DNA of 64,000 nt from Allodiplogaster sudhausi (taxonomy: Eukaryota > Nematoda > Chromadorea > Rhabditida > Diplogasteridae): NCBI GenBank assembly GCA_945643635.1, contig CALZFC010000020.1:2380001-2444000 (forward strand), given 5' to 3'. This document shows, piece by piece, positions 1-11,008 of this stretch. A model generated the notes under the pieces. It saw only the letters and a program-made list of their open reading frames with translations. It searched no databases and was not told where the DNA came from. The number at the start of each line of letters is the position of its first letter. Within the stretch, counting starts at the first letter, position 1. The position numbers and the translations under genes are program-made.

Positions 1-618
1 GTGAAGCGCAGAAGAGAATGATTCTTCCTCAGGCAATTCCGCGCTTTTATACGGTTTCACCTGAGCAAATTACCATATTTACACTTTGGCTGTTGTTCTT
101 AAGAAAGTTTGCAGGACCGCTGTGGTTCCTTCAATGAATCTCACGGAAATTCGACGTGTTGTTAAATCTGCAGGCATATTTTTATTTCTAACAATTCTTT
201 TGTAAATATTAAATTATTTGCAGTAGATATATTTCAACATTTCAAGATTATATCTTTGCGAGCGACTGTTTTGTTCGCAACTTGTAGCTAAAGGAGGACG
301 ATAACGTAAAATATGGTTCAAATTTGAATTCAAAGTTGCGCTTTCAAAAGCATAATTAATACTTGAATGTGAAACTTCTTTGTGGTCTTTCACATGCATA
401 TTCTGCATATTCTTTATCTACCAAAGTTTTCAGCTATTTCAGCTTTCCAAAAATATTCAAATTTCATAGGGATATTATTTCATTTTAGGGTACTTTTTTC
501 GAAATATCAGGTCGATTTTTACTTTTTTTCATCACCCGGTTTCCACTCATGCGTTTTTGTATTTATAATGCTACTTTCCTTGATTGTATCGAAATGATCT
601 GCAAGTGGAATCTTTTAT
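1..618. other. Intergenic, no gene recognised
   Basis: AT-rich sequence with only short open frames that carry no recognisable domain. It lies downstream of the small minus-strand gene that ends at about 619. Confidence 0.5.
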
Positions 619-990
619 CTAGGCCGAGTTGGAGGGGGAAAGAGAAAGAGAGATTAGGTGGAAGTGGAGAGGGAGAGAGAAGGCCCTCATCTCCACTCCT
701 CTACTGAGCAGGGGCTGCCCGCCGTTCAGCGCCGCCTGGATCTTCGGCAAGTACTCGTCCACGAGGCCCATCTGAAAGTGTGCAAGAAATTGAGATTTTG
801 AATTAAGATTCCAATCTTTCTCTTAACCGAATCCAGCTTTTGCAAGTGTAAAATGATGAAATATGCTTCTCCCAAAAGGGGCGAGGGGGGGGGGTTAGTT
901 GGGGTTAAAGGAAGGGATCAGTGTAAAACGAGCCTTGTATGCAACGCCACCAGCGACGAGAACGAAGAGAAGGAAGATGACGAAGGCCAT
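619..990 (-). CDS. Putative small single-pass membrane protein (two exons)
   Basis: I do not recognise this family. A first exon (990-934) would encode a hydrophobic N-terminus beginning MAFVIFLLFVLVAGG, typical of a signal anchor or signal peptide. A second exon (771-619) follows an acceptor reading TTTCAG and begins MGLVDEYLPKIQAAL, giving about 69 residues in all. Keeping the phase requires a GC donor (AAG|GCTCGT) at the end of exon 1, which is weaker than the other GC donors in this window. Exon 2 alone could also be the end of some other gene. A long GA array (GA on the + strand) lies directly upstream of the start, in the 5' region. Confidence 0.35.
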
Positions 991-992
991 CG

Positions 993-1089
<97 letters not shown>
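991..1089. repeat. (GA)n microsatellite
   Basis: About 90 bp of nearly pure GA ending in a run of G. It sits immediately 5' of the small minus-strand gene. Confidence 0.95.
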
Positions 1090-2697
1090 CGGACAAAAGG
1101 AGATGAGAATGAAATTTCCCCGTGCGAAGAGCTCTTTTATACTGCCCGGATGCGCTTTAGTACAAATTAACTAATTAATATGCAATGTTCTTAGTCTGAT
1201 TTTTTTTAGTTCACGTGCCCCAGATCTCCAAAGAGACAAAAAGCAGGCTATCTAACTTAACATTTAGCAACAGTATTCGGCGAACTATTTAAGAAGGCAG
1301 CAAAACTTACCTCTCTTTTTGCTGCCAAAAAGGCTTTTGTAATCGGTTCATGCTCGATTTCTCTTTAGGGACTTTATTTGGTTAATACTAGAAACTAGTA
1401 TGTATGTACATAGAGATACCATGAACCTAGCAGAAACGACTTATTATATGGCGATTCCTGAGTTTTTCCTCTCTGTTTGCAACCAAAACGGCCTTTGGAA
1501 TCGGTTCATGCTCGATCTTTCTTTGGGACTTTAATTTATGGCCTGTTAATAGTAGAAACTAGTATTTACATAGAAATACTATGAACCTAGCAGAAAGGAC
1601 TTATTGAAAGACAATTACAGTGTTTTGCCTCTCTCTCTCTCTCTCTCTCTCGAATAAATGACAATACAAGATGGACATGCAGTTAGATTGAACTTGGTGT
1701 AGAGGGGGTTGGAGGAGAATGTGATGCGGTGAATCGGCCTGGAAAGCAGTCAGCGGCTTATTATTCTCTTGGCCTGATGTTCTTTTATTTGTTGGGTACA
1801 AAATTATTTCAACCTAAATTTCTCGGCCAAAATGAAACCTTAGCAAAACATATAGAGCGGGTCGAGTTGTATAAGAAAAATTAATTCCATTTATGAATTC
1901 GAAAACAAAACAATTTTCCCGGGCCACGCAGCGTTCAAGGCTTACCGACACGCCCTCTTAATTAAAAAATACTTACCTGATACTTTTTGCTCCAAAATTT
2001 AAGATAAACGTTATTCACTTTCAATTTAATGTTCCGACATAACCCATGGTTTGCAGAAACATCCCATATGGGCACTTTGATACATGTTTACATCGGCTTA
2101 ACAAAAGATTATAAATGTTGTTCCTTATTCATTTTCTTATTTCAACCACTATAGAAAACAAATATGTTTTTATTAACCTCACAAGATTAAAATCGTACAG
2201 GAATTATTCAGGACAGAATCCGACAGGATAAATAACATTTCAGTTGAATAATACGAATGCATATGAAGAAATGCGAGCCACGATATGCGTACAAAAATAA
2301 ATAAAACAATGCTAATCATTTCATTCAAACCCGCTATAAAATAAATCTTATATATACATTAAAAAGTAATTAAGGAACAGTCTGAATGTCCAGCACGAAA
2401 TTTTCGAGAAGAAAAAAAGATCTACGGTTTGGCAATAAGCGTATTAAATGATAAAACACTATTATGCTAAAAAGCATGCATGCATTTATATTTATAATCA
2501 TGCATTTATATAAAATTCTGAAAAAAATTAACATTTACATAAAATTCTGGAAAAAAACATGTACATAAAATTCTGAAAACCAAAGGTAAAAAGTGTGATT
2601 CATTATTAAGAAGAGTTTTGAACCGATTCTCGGCTATATTGGCTGTATCTTTAAGAAAATCGGATACCGACCTTGGTAACCCTCTACTACAGTACTC
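1090..2697. repeat. Intergenic stretch with an imperfect tandem duplication
   Basis: Two diverged copies of a segment of about 140 bp lie at about 1312-1450 and 1468-1605. They share blocks such as ATCGGTTCATGCTCGAT and ATGAACCTAGCAGAAA. A CT microsatellite is at 1627-1650. Around 2500-2580 the phrase ACATAAAATTCTG recurs in short tandem. No gene is evident. The 3' part is probably downstream flank of the JAZF1-like gene. Confidence 0.6.
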
Positions 2698-5365
2698 CTA
2701 TCCCTGCCCTTGGCTACCGTAGTTGTGACCATGTCCGGGGTGGTGGTATCCCTGTGATGAAGGAGGGGCCATCATCTGCCCTCCTGATGAGTAACCGCCC
2801 CCTCCGGGTGCTTGCTGCTGGTAGCCTCCGCCTAGCTCAGCATCTTGAGGCGGCAGCATGCGCATGCCCGCACGGGAGGCCATCTCTATGCCGTCTTCTG
2901 CAATGGAAAAGTCGCTTTCAGGCATGAGACTATATAACTGAACAATATATCAAATACAGATAAACTAACGAAAAGACTATAAAACAAAAAAATTTTCCTT
3001 TTAGCAATTTGCAAATACGAATCCATTATAATCAATAACAATACTGCTAAATCGAATCGTAAGTCATAAAAAACGAACAATTTTCCAGGAAGAATTGCTG
3101 GAAGCCTATAGAAAATACATATATTTTTAATAAAAAATAAATAAAATGAAAAATAAATAAAATCTACCTCTTCGAATGGCCGAGTGGTGCGTGGTGTTCG
3201 GATTGGTCTGTCCCTGATATTGCTGCGACTGCTGCTGCATCATGATTCTTCTCTGCTGCTGTTGTTGGCTGCTTGGCGGTGTTCTCCTCATCTGCTGTTG
3301 ATGTGTTTGTTGTTGATGCGCCGAGGGTGGCGAGGAGTGCAGAGAGAGTTGAGAGGGAGAGAGGGCGGCCGATGACGTCATCAGGGGCGGCTTCTTCTCT
3401 CGTCGCAGATGTTCATCCATCGATGTTGACGAAAGCGAAGAGCTGGCTGGGCTACCTGCAATTAAAGAGGCCGTCTCTATGCAGCTTCAAATCTACCGTA
3501 CTTTACAGTCAGCGTCTCTCGCTTTGCTTACTCTTTACTTGAGGATTACGGTAGTTTTAAGGTCCCTGGACAGCCTTTTAATACAGCTGTTTTTATTCTT
3601 CAAAGCTTATCTATTTTCCAATTAAATATACCTATATGTGCCAGCTTATTTTCAATAAATTAAACAAGTATTTTTTCAAACTTTCCTGATTTTTTTGTTA
3701 TAATATTTTCCCCTCTCAGAAGTATTCCTCATCAGACGACGATAACCTTGATAATAATAAAAAATGGATATAGCAAAGAAACCCGGCCCGAGTGGCTGTC
3801 CGGTGGGCAGCTTCTGATGCGCTTGAACGAGGTGATTGTGCATTCCTGACTGCGTCTTGTACCTCTTGGGGCACTGCGCGCACTTGTACGGGCGCTCCTT
3901 GGCGTACTTGGTGGGCGTAGCTTGCGAGAGAGGGGAGGGGGAGGAGGGTGAAGCTCCTCCCGCTCCTCCCCCCTCCATTATGGCTCCTGCTCCTCCCCCC
4001 GTCCCTCCCTCTTCCCCGCTCGCTCCTCCATTGCCACTGCCGTGCGCACTGCGCATGTGATATCTGGAAAGAAAATACACTTTTGTCATGCCCCCAAAAG
4101 TCAGTACTAATACAGACCTCAAGCATATATTATATGAAAACTCGAGAATTTGCAGGGTAAACTTTTTTTAAAGAGCTTATTATATATTTAAAACCTAGCA
4201 AAAACTGAATAAAAATTGTAAGCAAAACAGTAAAAGTGAAATATAAAGATAGCGGAGTGAACTGACTTGACGCCCTGCAGATTCTTGTACTTGCGATCGC
4301 AGCCGTCCACGGTACACTTGTACCTCCTCTCATCGCCCCCCTCTCCTCCGCCTCCTCCCTCTCCGTCCTCTTCGTCCACTCTGCCCGCCTGCGTCTCGCT
4401 CGCGGCCGCCGCTGCCTCTCTCCTCGCCTGCTGCTGCATGTGGTGCGTGCTCATGATGGCCGCCGCGTTCGCTGCCGCCACCGCGGAGGCCGACAGAGAC
4501 GCAGAGGAAGCGCTGGCGTTCGCCACGCCCATTCCCGCGGTGCTTGAAGTCGCTGGAATTCATATTTTTATTTAACTTCCTTCTAACTTATCTGTAATTA
4601 ACTTAATTGTAACTTAATACTAACTTATTTCTAACTAACTTATTTAAAACCTATTTACTTCTTTGTTCATCAATAAATTATCCTCGCTTACCCGGCAGCG
4701 TCTTCTTCCTGTAGTGCTCGAAGCTGAGCTTTTGTTGCTTCTTCGGCACAGGTGTCGGCTTGTATCCCGCAGGGAAGAGCCTGGAACAAGCAAAAGGGAT
4801 AGGTATATGCCGAATAAGGTATGGGGTTGATTGCTTTCGATTAGTGCTATTAGTTCAATCCAGTCATTTTTTCTGTACCCTTCAGGAGGGCAAAAGTTCG
4901 AGACAAGTCAATACATTTTTTCCCTTCTACGTGCACGATTCGAGTGCAAACAGTTGCTGAATTTGAGCGAACCAGTAAAAAATTTCTCAAGAAATACTTG
5001 TTATATTTTAAATGATCTAAATGATAACTTTTAAAGAAATAACCTATAAATACTGCTCGGCCTAATGTTGATCTGCGAGAGACTGCGCTGCCCTTCGGAA
5101 TCGTTTCCGACTTCAACTGAAAAGGAGAATTAATTTATAACTGAGTGAATTGTAAAAATTAGTAATTTTAGAGAACTTACCAATTTTTTTTAAATTATAA
5201 AACAAGTTCGATTTTTTACGGTAAGAAGTAAAAAATAAAATAAATGCTTGGCTGACTATTGTTGTGATCCTCTTCGATGTGAGCTATGACATCGTATGTG
5301 TTGGCAAAGTTGAGAGTGCAGCCACGGAAGGGACAGGCGGTGCTCTCGAAGAGGCCGAGAGACAT
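2698..5365 (-). CDS. JAZF1: JAZF1-like C2H2 zinc-finger protein (seven exons, 441 aa)
   Basis: Likely a nuclear zinc-finger cofactor. Exons read 5365-5257, 5116-5044, 4780-4692, 4552-4267, 4063-3783, 3455-3168 and 2897-2698; all junctions have AG acceptors and GT donors, and the total is a multiple of three. The N-terminus carries an atypical finger (CPFRGC...HIEEDH) matching the start of JAZF1. The middle has a classical finger split over exons 4/5 (YKCTVDGC...YHMRSAH), then a second finger (YKCAQCPKRYKTQSGMHNH). These match the paired fingers at the JAZF1 C-terminus. Unlike vertebrate JAZF1 (about 240 aa), it has an Ala/Ser-rich insert and a Gly-rich linker between fingers, plus a C-terminal tail of about 160 residues rich in Q, S, G and Y. 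The family is known to act in chromatin and transcription; a function here is inferred. Confidence 0.85.
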
Positions 5366-6280
5366 CCTCTGGCAGCAGAGAAAGAGAGGAATGGGAGAGA
5401 GGGAGAGAGAAAGAGAGAGCGAGAGAGAGAGAGGGGTAAAAAAGGAAGGGCAAATTATATAAAAGTGCAGGCACGGAACGGAAACAGAAGTGCGTTGGAA
5501 TGCTGATGTAAAGGATAAATAATTCAAAAAATATATTCGACCGTTCGAACGGCCATTTTGAAGCAACTTTGAGAACACTTAACATCTTTTGAGTTTATCG
5601 CAGAAATACGCACTTCCAAACATCACGGAAAGCTACACTGGCTAGGCCATTCAAAAGATAAATACACCAGAAATTCATCGCAAACTAGTGAAAATTATAA
5701 ATTACGCCGTTTTGCAATGACATTTCATCCAAAGGAAGAAAAAGGGTAGGATCAGTCGAATAAAGCAGGTCCTTCCAGGAAGTAATGAACAATGAACAAA
5801 CTATTTAAAAAAAAATTCTATCAAATATTGACATGCGCGTGATAATGGGAGACCTTCTTTCTCTCTGCAATATGATTATTCAAGGCAAGAAAGGGGTAGA
5901 TAGAGGCACTGGGAAGTTCCAGGGGGGCTAAGCTCGACGATAAGATTCTGTACATTTTTCGAAGAGGCACTCTCTCCGGTAACCGGAGAGCCAGGGATAC
6001 GGTAAGAAAGCAGACCTCCCACAGGTAGTACGGTATGTTTAGGCCGGCGAGACCAGATCCGTGAAGACAGAGTAAGCAACGGCCGGCTTGTCTCCAAGGC
6101 GCTGCTCTTCGCGAATTATCTCAACATTTACTTTATAAATCTTTACATCTTTTCTAGACATAATACTTAAGAGAAAAAACTACTGAAGTAAGTACTTTCT
6201 AACTTTCCAAAAATTTAACTCGTGCTTTAGTAAAAAAAACCTTTTTATATAGTACTTCTACTCTTTAAAAATACTAATGT
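5366..6280. other. Intergenic: JAZF1-like 5' flank and KLHDC10-like 3' flank
   Basis: Contains a GA tract (5396-5436) just upstream of the JAZF1-like start and a perfect 12-bp palindrome, CCGTTCGAACGG, near 5538. A 73-codon minus-strand frame at 5876-6097 has no recognisable domain. It could be an alternative KLHDC10 3' exon but is more likely untranslated. Confidence 0.5.
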
Positions 6281-9200
6281 TCATGCAGCATTGTAGTATT
6301 TAAAAAACCCAGAATGATACGTAAAGCTCTCTGCGTCTCTGACAATGTTCTTGCGGAGCGGCTGGAGTGCAGAGAAGAAGAGTGACGGCGGGATCAGCCA
6401 CATCATCTGCGTCTCGTTCGTCCTGAGACGACTAAGCGGATCCACGACACCGCCAAAGATCAGGAGAAGGCCGTCCTGATTATTCATTTCTTTTTTTTAC
6501 GCGAATTTTTTAAATAGATTTTCTCCTACAAATACCTTTTATATTTTAAAAACAATTTTTAATTATTTCATTATCAATTTTATTTTAGTAAACACTGCAG
6601 ATTAACAGCTTGGATATTCTAGTATCATCATCAACAATTTCTCTCATGTACCCTGACCTTGGTGACTGCCGAATCGTGGAAGAAGACGGGAATGGGAAGG
6701 AGTCCGATGAAGCGCCACGCGTTCGTGTCCAGGTCGTACTCCCAAACGTCGTCGAAAATGTCCACCTAGAAAAGGGGCGGGGTTGGAGTGGGGTAAAGCT
6801 TAAAGATACTGTCCATGGAGGCTTAGAATATACCGTACTTTATTGTCTGAGTCTATCGTCTTGCACATTCTTTTCTTGAAGAATACGGTTGTTATAAGAC
6901 TACTACCGTATTTTATTAAAAGTTTTTTCTTCTTTAACTGATGACTCTTAAATGAACGAATGTATAATAATTAAATACATCATACTTTAGAGAGATAAAA
7001 AAGAAATAACAAAAAAACTCACCACATTCACTTGGACATCTTCGTCTCTCGGACGATCTTCAGAGCATCCTCCAGCAATGATGACCTTTCTCTTCCATTG
7101 TGACAGAGAATGACAACGACGGCCAGCAGGGAAGAAATGGACGGGGTCTGGCGACGCGGTCACCTGGCCGTAGAGAAGAGAAGCCACGTCGAATGTTTGG
7201 ATCTAGGGGAAAAAGGGAACTTATGCTTCTTCTTCTTTTTCATTTAAAAGATCGTCATTTGGATTACTGAACAAGTGGAAATCGAATGGCTAGCTAATGA
7301 AACTTGCTAAATTTTAATTGCATAACTTAAATTTCTCATCGTCAAAAAAGTGGGCTGATCCAAAGGCTACTGTACTTTCTAATAGCGACAATGACTTCTT
7401 TGTATATACATAAAGCTTCAACTTTGATATTGTCGTTAATAGTAACTCAAGTAGATACCGTCTCAAAGCCCTTGACCATGTGCGGCGTGCCTCCGCCGAA
7501 CATGAAGATGACGTCACCGCTGAGAATGGTCTCCAGGCGGTAAACCCCATCGTCGGATCGCTCAAAGAATATACAATATTTTACAACTTATAAAACATTG
7601 CCTTTAAGCGTTTAAGATTGACTATAAGAAACCAATTTAAAATGTTTTTATCCGAATAATATTTTCATAAATATTAAATAATAAAAGGGGAAAAATGTTT
7701 TACACTAGCGAGTGACTGCCATTCGCCTCTGCCTTGGTCGGCGGTCAGGTCGAGAGCATCCACATCCAGACGGAATTCGTGGCCATTCGTACCAGCGATC
7801 ACGTAGAAGAGGTCGCGAGATTCATCGTACACCATGGACTGGAGAGAGGAGAGAGAGGGATAGAGAGAGAGAGAGAGAGAGAGAGATAGAGGGAAAGAGA
7901 AAGAGAGAGGGAGAGAGAGAGGGGGGAAAAGAGAAAAAGAGAGGGAGAGAGAGGGGGGAAAAGAAAAAGAGAAAGGGGAGAGAGAGAGAGAGGGGAAAAG
8001 AGAGAGAGAGAGAGAGGGGAAAAGAGAAAAAGAGAGGGAGAGAGAGGGGGAAAAGAAAAAGAAAAAGGGGAGAGAGAGAGAGGGGAAAAGAGAGAGAGAG
8101 AGAGAGGGGAAAAGAGAGAGAGAGAGAGAGGGGAAAAGAGAGAGAGAGAGAGAGGGGAAAAGAGAGAGAGAGAGAGAGGGGAAAAGAGAAAAAGAGAGGG
8201 AGAGAGAGGGGGGAAAAGAAAAAGAGAAAGGGGAGAGAGAGAGAGAGGGGAAAAGAGAGAGAGAGAGAGAGGGGAAAAGAGAAAAAGAGAGGGAGAGAGA
8301 GGGGGGAAAAGAAAAAGAGAAAGGGGAGAGAGAGAGAGAGGGGAAAAGAGAGAGAGAGAGAGAGGGGAAAAGAGAAAAAGAGAGGGAGAGAGAGGGGGAA
8401 AAGAAAAAGAAAAAGGGGAGAGAGAGAGAGAGGGGAAAAGAGAGAGAGAGAGAGAGGGGAAAAGAGAAAAAGAGAGAGAGAGAGAGTGCGTGTGAATGAG
8501 AGAGAGATGGGAATAGGGAGTGCAGGGTAAGAGATAGAAAGATTGATAGTTGTATGAATAAGTACTAGAAGATGAGTGCGGACAAAAAGAAGGAAGAAAG
8601 AGAGAGGGAACGAAAGAGAAAGAGAGAGTGAGAGAGAGAGTGAGAGAGAGAGAGTGAGAGAGAGAGAGAGTGAGAGAGAGAGAGAGAGAGAGGGAGAAGC
8701 TTGTCCATTCCACTGACATGTCCATAGCAGCCGGCCTTGCTGCCCCTGGGGAACAGCTGCTGGACTACGACATCCTGGCCGTGCACTCCGCAGACGCGGA
8801 TGCTCGTCTCGAGGCTGTGGCCGAAGGGGAGACCCGTGCCGCCGAAGAGGAGGAAGCGACCCGCCGTCATCGTGCACACTGGAACCAGGGAATGGGGGCC
8901 GGAAATTAGGTCGGGAAGGAGATATCACACCCGAAAATAATGGTGGGGGTAGGGGATTTAAGACCCAGAAATTAGGCTGGAATAGCGGATACGGGCCCGA
9001 AAATCATCATCGTGGCGTAGGCTGAGTTTACGTTACAGATTTCCTACAAAAGAGAGGGTACGGTAAAGACTCTAGGGAGGCCTAAAATTAGGGGAGGTTT
9101 CTTAAATATATAGAATTTTGTTTGCTTTCACTTTAACGTTCAAAATTCATACGGGATATATATATGGATTACAAAGGTTATAAACGCTGTAAAATCTTCG

Positions 9201-10224
9201 CATCGTCAATAACCACAATAATACGAGTCACAGTTTAAAATAAAATTAGAACTCAAGATATACTTTTTTAAGAGGGAATATTAAAATATATGAAACGAAC
9301 GTGAAAATGAAGCGAGTACAGTCGGAAAGTCGATCGGAATGTTCAGACTTGTCCAGCGTAGAGTTAGCAGATTTAGTTGCCACATCTACAGAGGAAATGG
9401 CAATGGAGGCATAATAAGTATTATAATTATTGTTTGGTTGATATAAATCCATTATTTGTGAATTAAAAAAGAAAGTTGAGCTGCGACATCAAGGAAACGC
9501 TGGTAGTTATGGAGGGGGAAAGCGAATACGGAAGCTCTTGAAAGTGAAGTGTACCTCACGAAAAAGTTGTCCACTTCCGCCCTGGGTTGGCTTGAAGCCG
9601 CCGACCACATAGAGAAAGTTGTCGTCCGTGAACACACGATGGCCACTGCGGGCTTCTGGAGCAGCTGAAGAGAGGAAACAACAATAAGAAAAATAACAAT
9701 AACGAAGAAGATATTTAAAAAACCGGGTTCTTTAAAAATTATTGCTAATTTCTATTTGTGTTATTATGACTACATAAATAAAAGTTATGTAGTTACAATA
9801 TTAGCAATAAACATTTATCTATAAGGAAATACTAATAATTTTTGCGCAAACAAAATAAGAAATAGCTAAACAACAATAAATAGCAACCAAGACCTAACGA
9901 TCAGGCTCAATTGTAAGCCTTTGATTAGGCCATCATGGCACAGACTAACAACTGCATGATCGTTTAGTTGAATAAAGACTTCATAAATTCAGAAGAGAAA
10001 AAATCGAACAGTGTGTGTCAAGGTCCTTGTAGGCCATGACGGTCAGCTGCTTGAGATTTGCACGAGTTGAGCTATCCTGAAACGGTCAGCAGTAAATTTC
10101 TTTTTCACAGATAAAAATATTAATCTTAAGTAACTATTCTTGAGTTTAGAAAGAAAATAATTCGTAGTGAAAACTTTTTCTTCCTCTAAATTCACATACA
10201 AACCATGGCATCCTGAGTGGCCAT
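6281..10224 (-). CDS. KLHDC10: KLHDC10-like kelch-repeat protein (ten exons, 395 aa)
   Basis: Six-bladed kelch propeller, by family a substrate receptor of a cullin-2 ubiquitin ligase. Exons: 10224-10204, 10076-10010, 9664-9555, 9385-9301, 8878-8718, 7838-7706, 7586-7459, 7202-7023, 6765-6658 and 6475-6281; the summed length is in frame. Kelch signatures in order are EARSGHRV...VVGGF, LLFGGTGLPFG, FYVIAGTNGHEFRLDVDALDL, FMFGGGTPHMVKG, GRRCHSLS...IIAGG, WEYDLDTNAW, and a terminal IFGGVVDPLSRLRTNE followed by MMWLIPPSLFF. The GGTG(I/L)PFG blade and the (I/M)WL(V/I)PPSL tail are specific to KLHDC10. The acceptor of the seventh exon was chosen for phase and is less certain. The last exon may instead splice near its end. 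Intron 5 holds about 860 bp of polypurine (on +) DNA. The start leaves a short N-terminus compared with the human protein. Confidence 0.85.
7843..8699. repeat. Polypurine minisatellite/microsatellite in KLHDC10-like intron
   Basis: Nearly uninterrupted purine on the + strand from about 7843 to 8510, and again at 8580-8697. It is built from GA runs separated by a GGGGAAAAGAGA-type unit that recurs in larger blocks of about 125 bp. It abuts the 3' splice site of the exon starting at 7838, so it reads as polypyrimidine in the transcript. Long open frames across it are low-complexity artefacts. Confidence 0.95.
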
Positions 10225-11008
10225 TTCGGATGCACGAAGAGTGCGAAAGCTGCTGTCGGAAGAAAAAGCACTCTTCTAAAGCAAACAGTCGTTAGACCAA
10301 ATCACTTAGATTCATCAATGGTACGTTAGGAAGCATGTATAACGCCACCACAACAAGGAGAAATAGCGTTCGAATAAACAATTCGAAACTAAGATTGGGT
10401 TATGAGCATCCTCGCGAGGATGATCGGATCTTGATGATTTGATTGAGCCGAATTTGTGGCCGTCAATTGGTGAAATAATAAAAGGACACATCTTATGGAT
10501 CTTCAAGACCATCTGGAACTTACTTAAACTACTCAATGTCTATTATGAATAATCGTTACTAATCAAATTACGTACTAAAATAATAATAAGCCTCTTGTTC
10601 TACCAGAATTTGGAGATTAATTAGTGATCATCTGTTTCCAATACAGGCACATTTCTTTTCTGAAACGGTTTTTAATTGAACAGGAAGCTTCAGTTGACTG
10701 AGAGCTTCCAAAATTCGAACGGAATCTTTATAGTGCGTCTTCTACCGTATTTTCACAATCCGTTGCCTCGCTGTAACTCACATCGCACGTGAATGATGAT
10801 CAGAGGGTGGTTGGTAGCGGCTGCTCTTGGTGCTATTTGTTCTCGCTTCGTTTGCTTTTATTGCCTTTGTAGAAGCTACGCCTTCCTTGCCTTGATCGAT
10901 GTATTAAAAGCCACGTTCAGCTGCTTGATTTAGATTGGATTCTTTGTGAACATGGAAAAATGTAGCATTAGTAATCCTTTTTTTTCTTCTTCAGGTTGTT
11001 TGCATTTT
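10225..11008. promoter_or_regulatory. Divergent intergenic region, KLHDC10-like / SPT2
   Basis: A gap of 784 bp separates two divergent start codons and must hold both promoters. A strong acceptor-like sequence (TTTTTTTTCTTCTTCAG) ends 14 bp before the SPT2 ATG. This fits either a 5' UTR intron or a trans-splice acceptor. No TATA box was picked out. Confidence 0.5.

Noticed and set aside
853..1174. Open frames over the first GA array
   Set aside because: Low-complexity translation with no flanking domain.
5876..6097. 73-codon frame as a possible KLHDC10 last exon
   Set aside because: Does not resemble the known C-terminus. The preceding exon already reaches a stop in frame.
7712..8928. Long open frames of R/E/G or S/L across the GA array, both strands
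   Set aside because: Pure microsatellite translation inside a well-supported KLHDC10-like intron.
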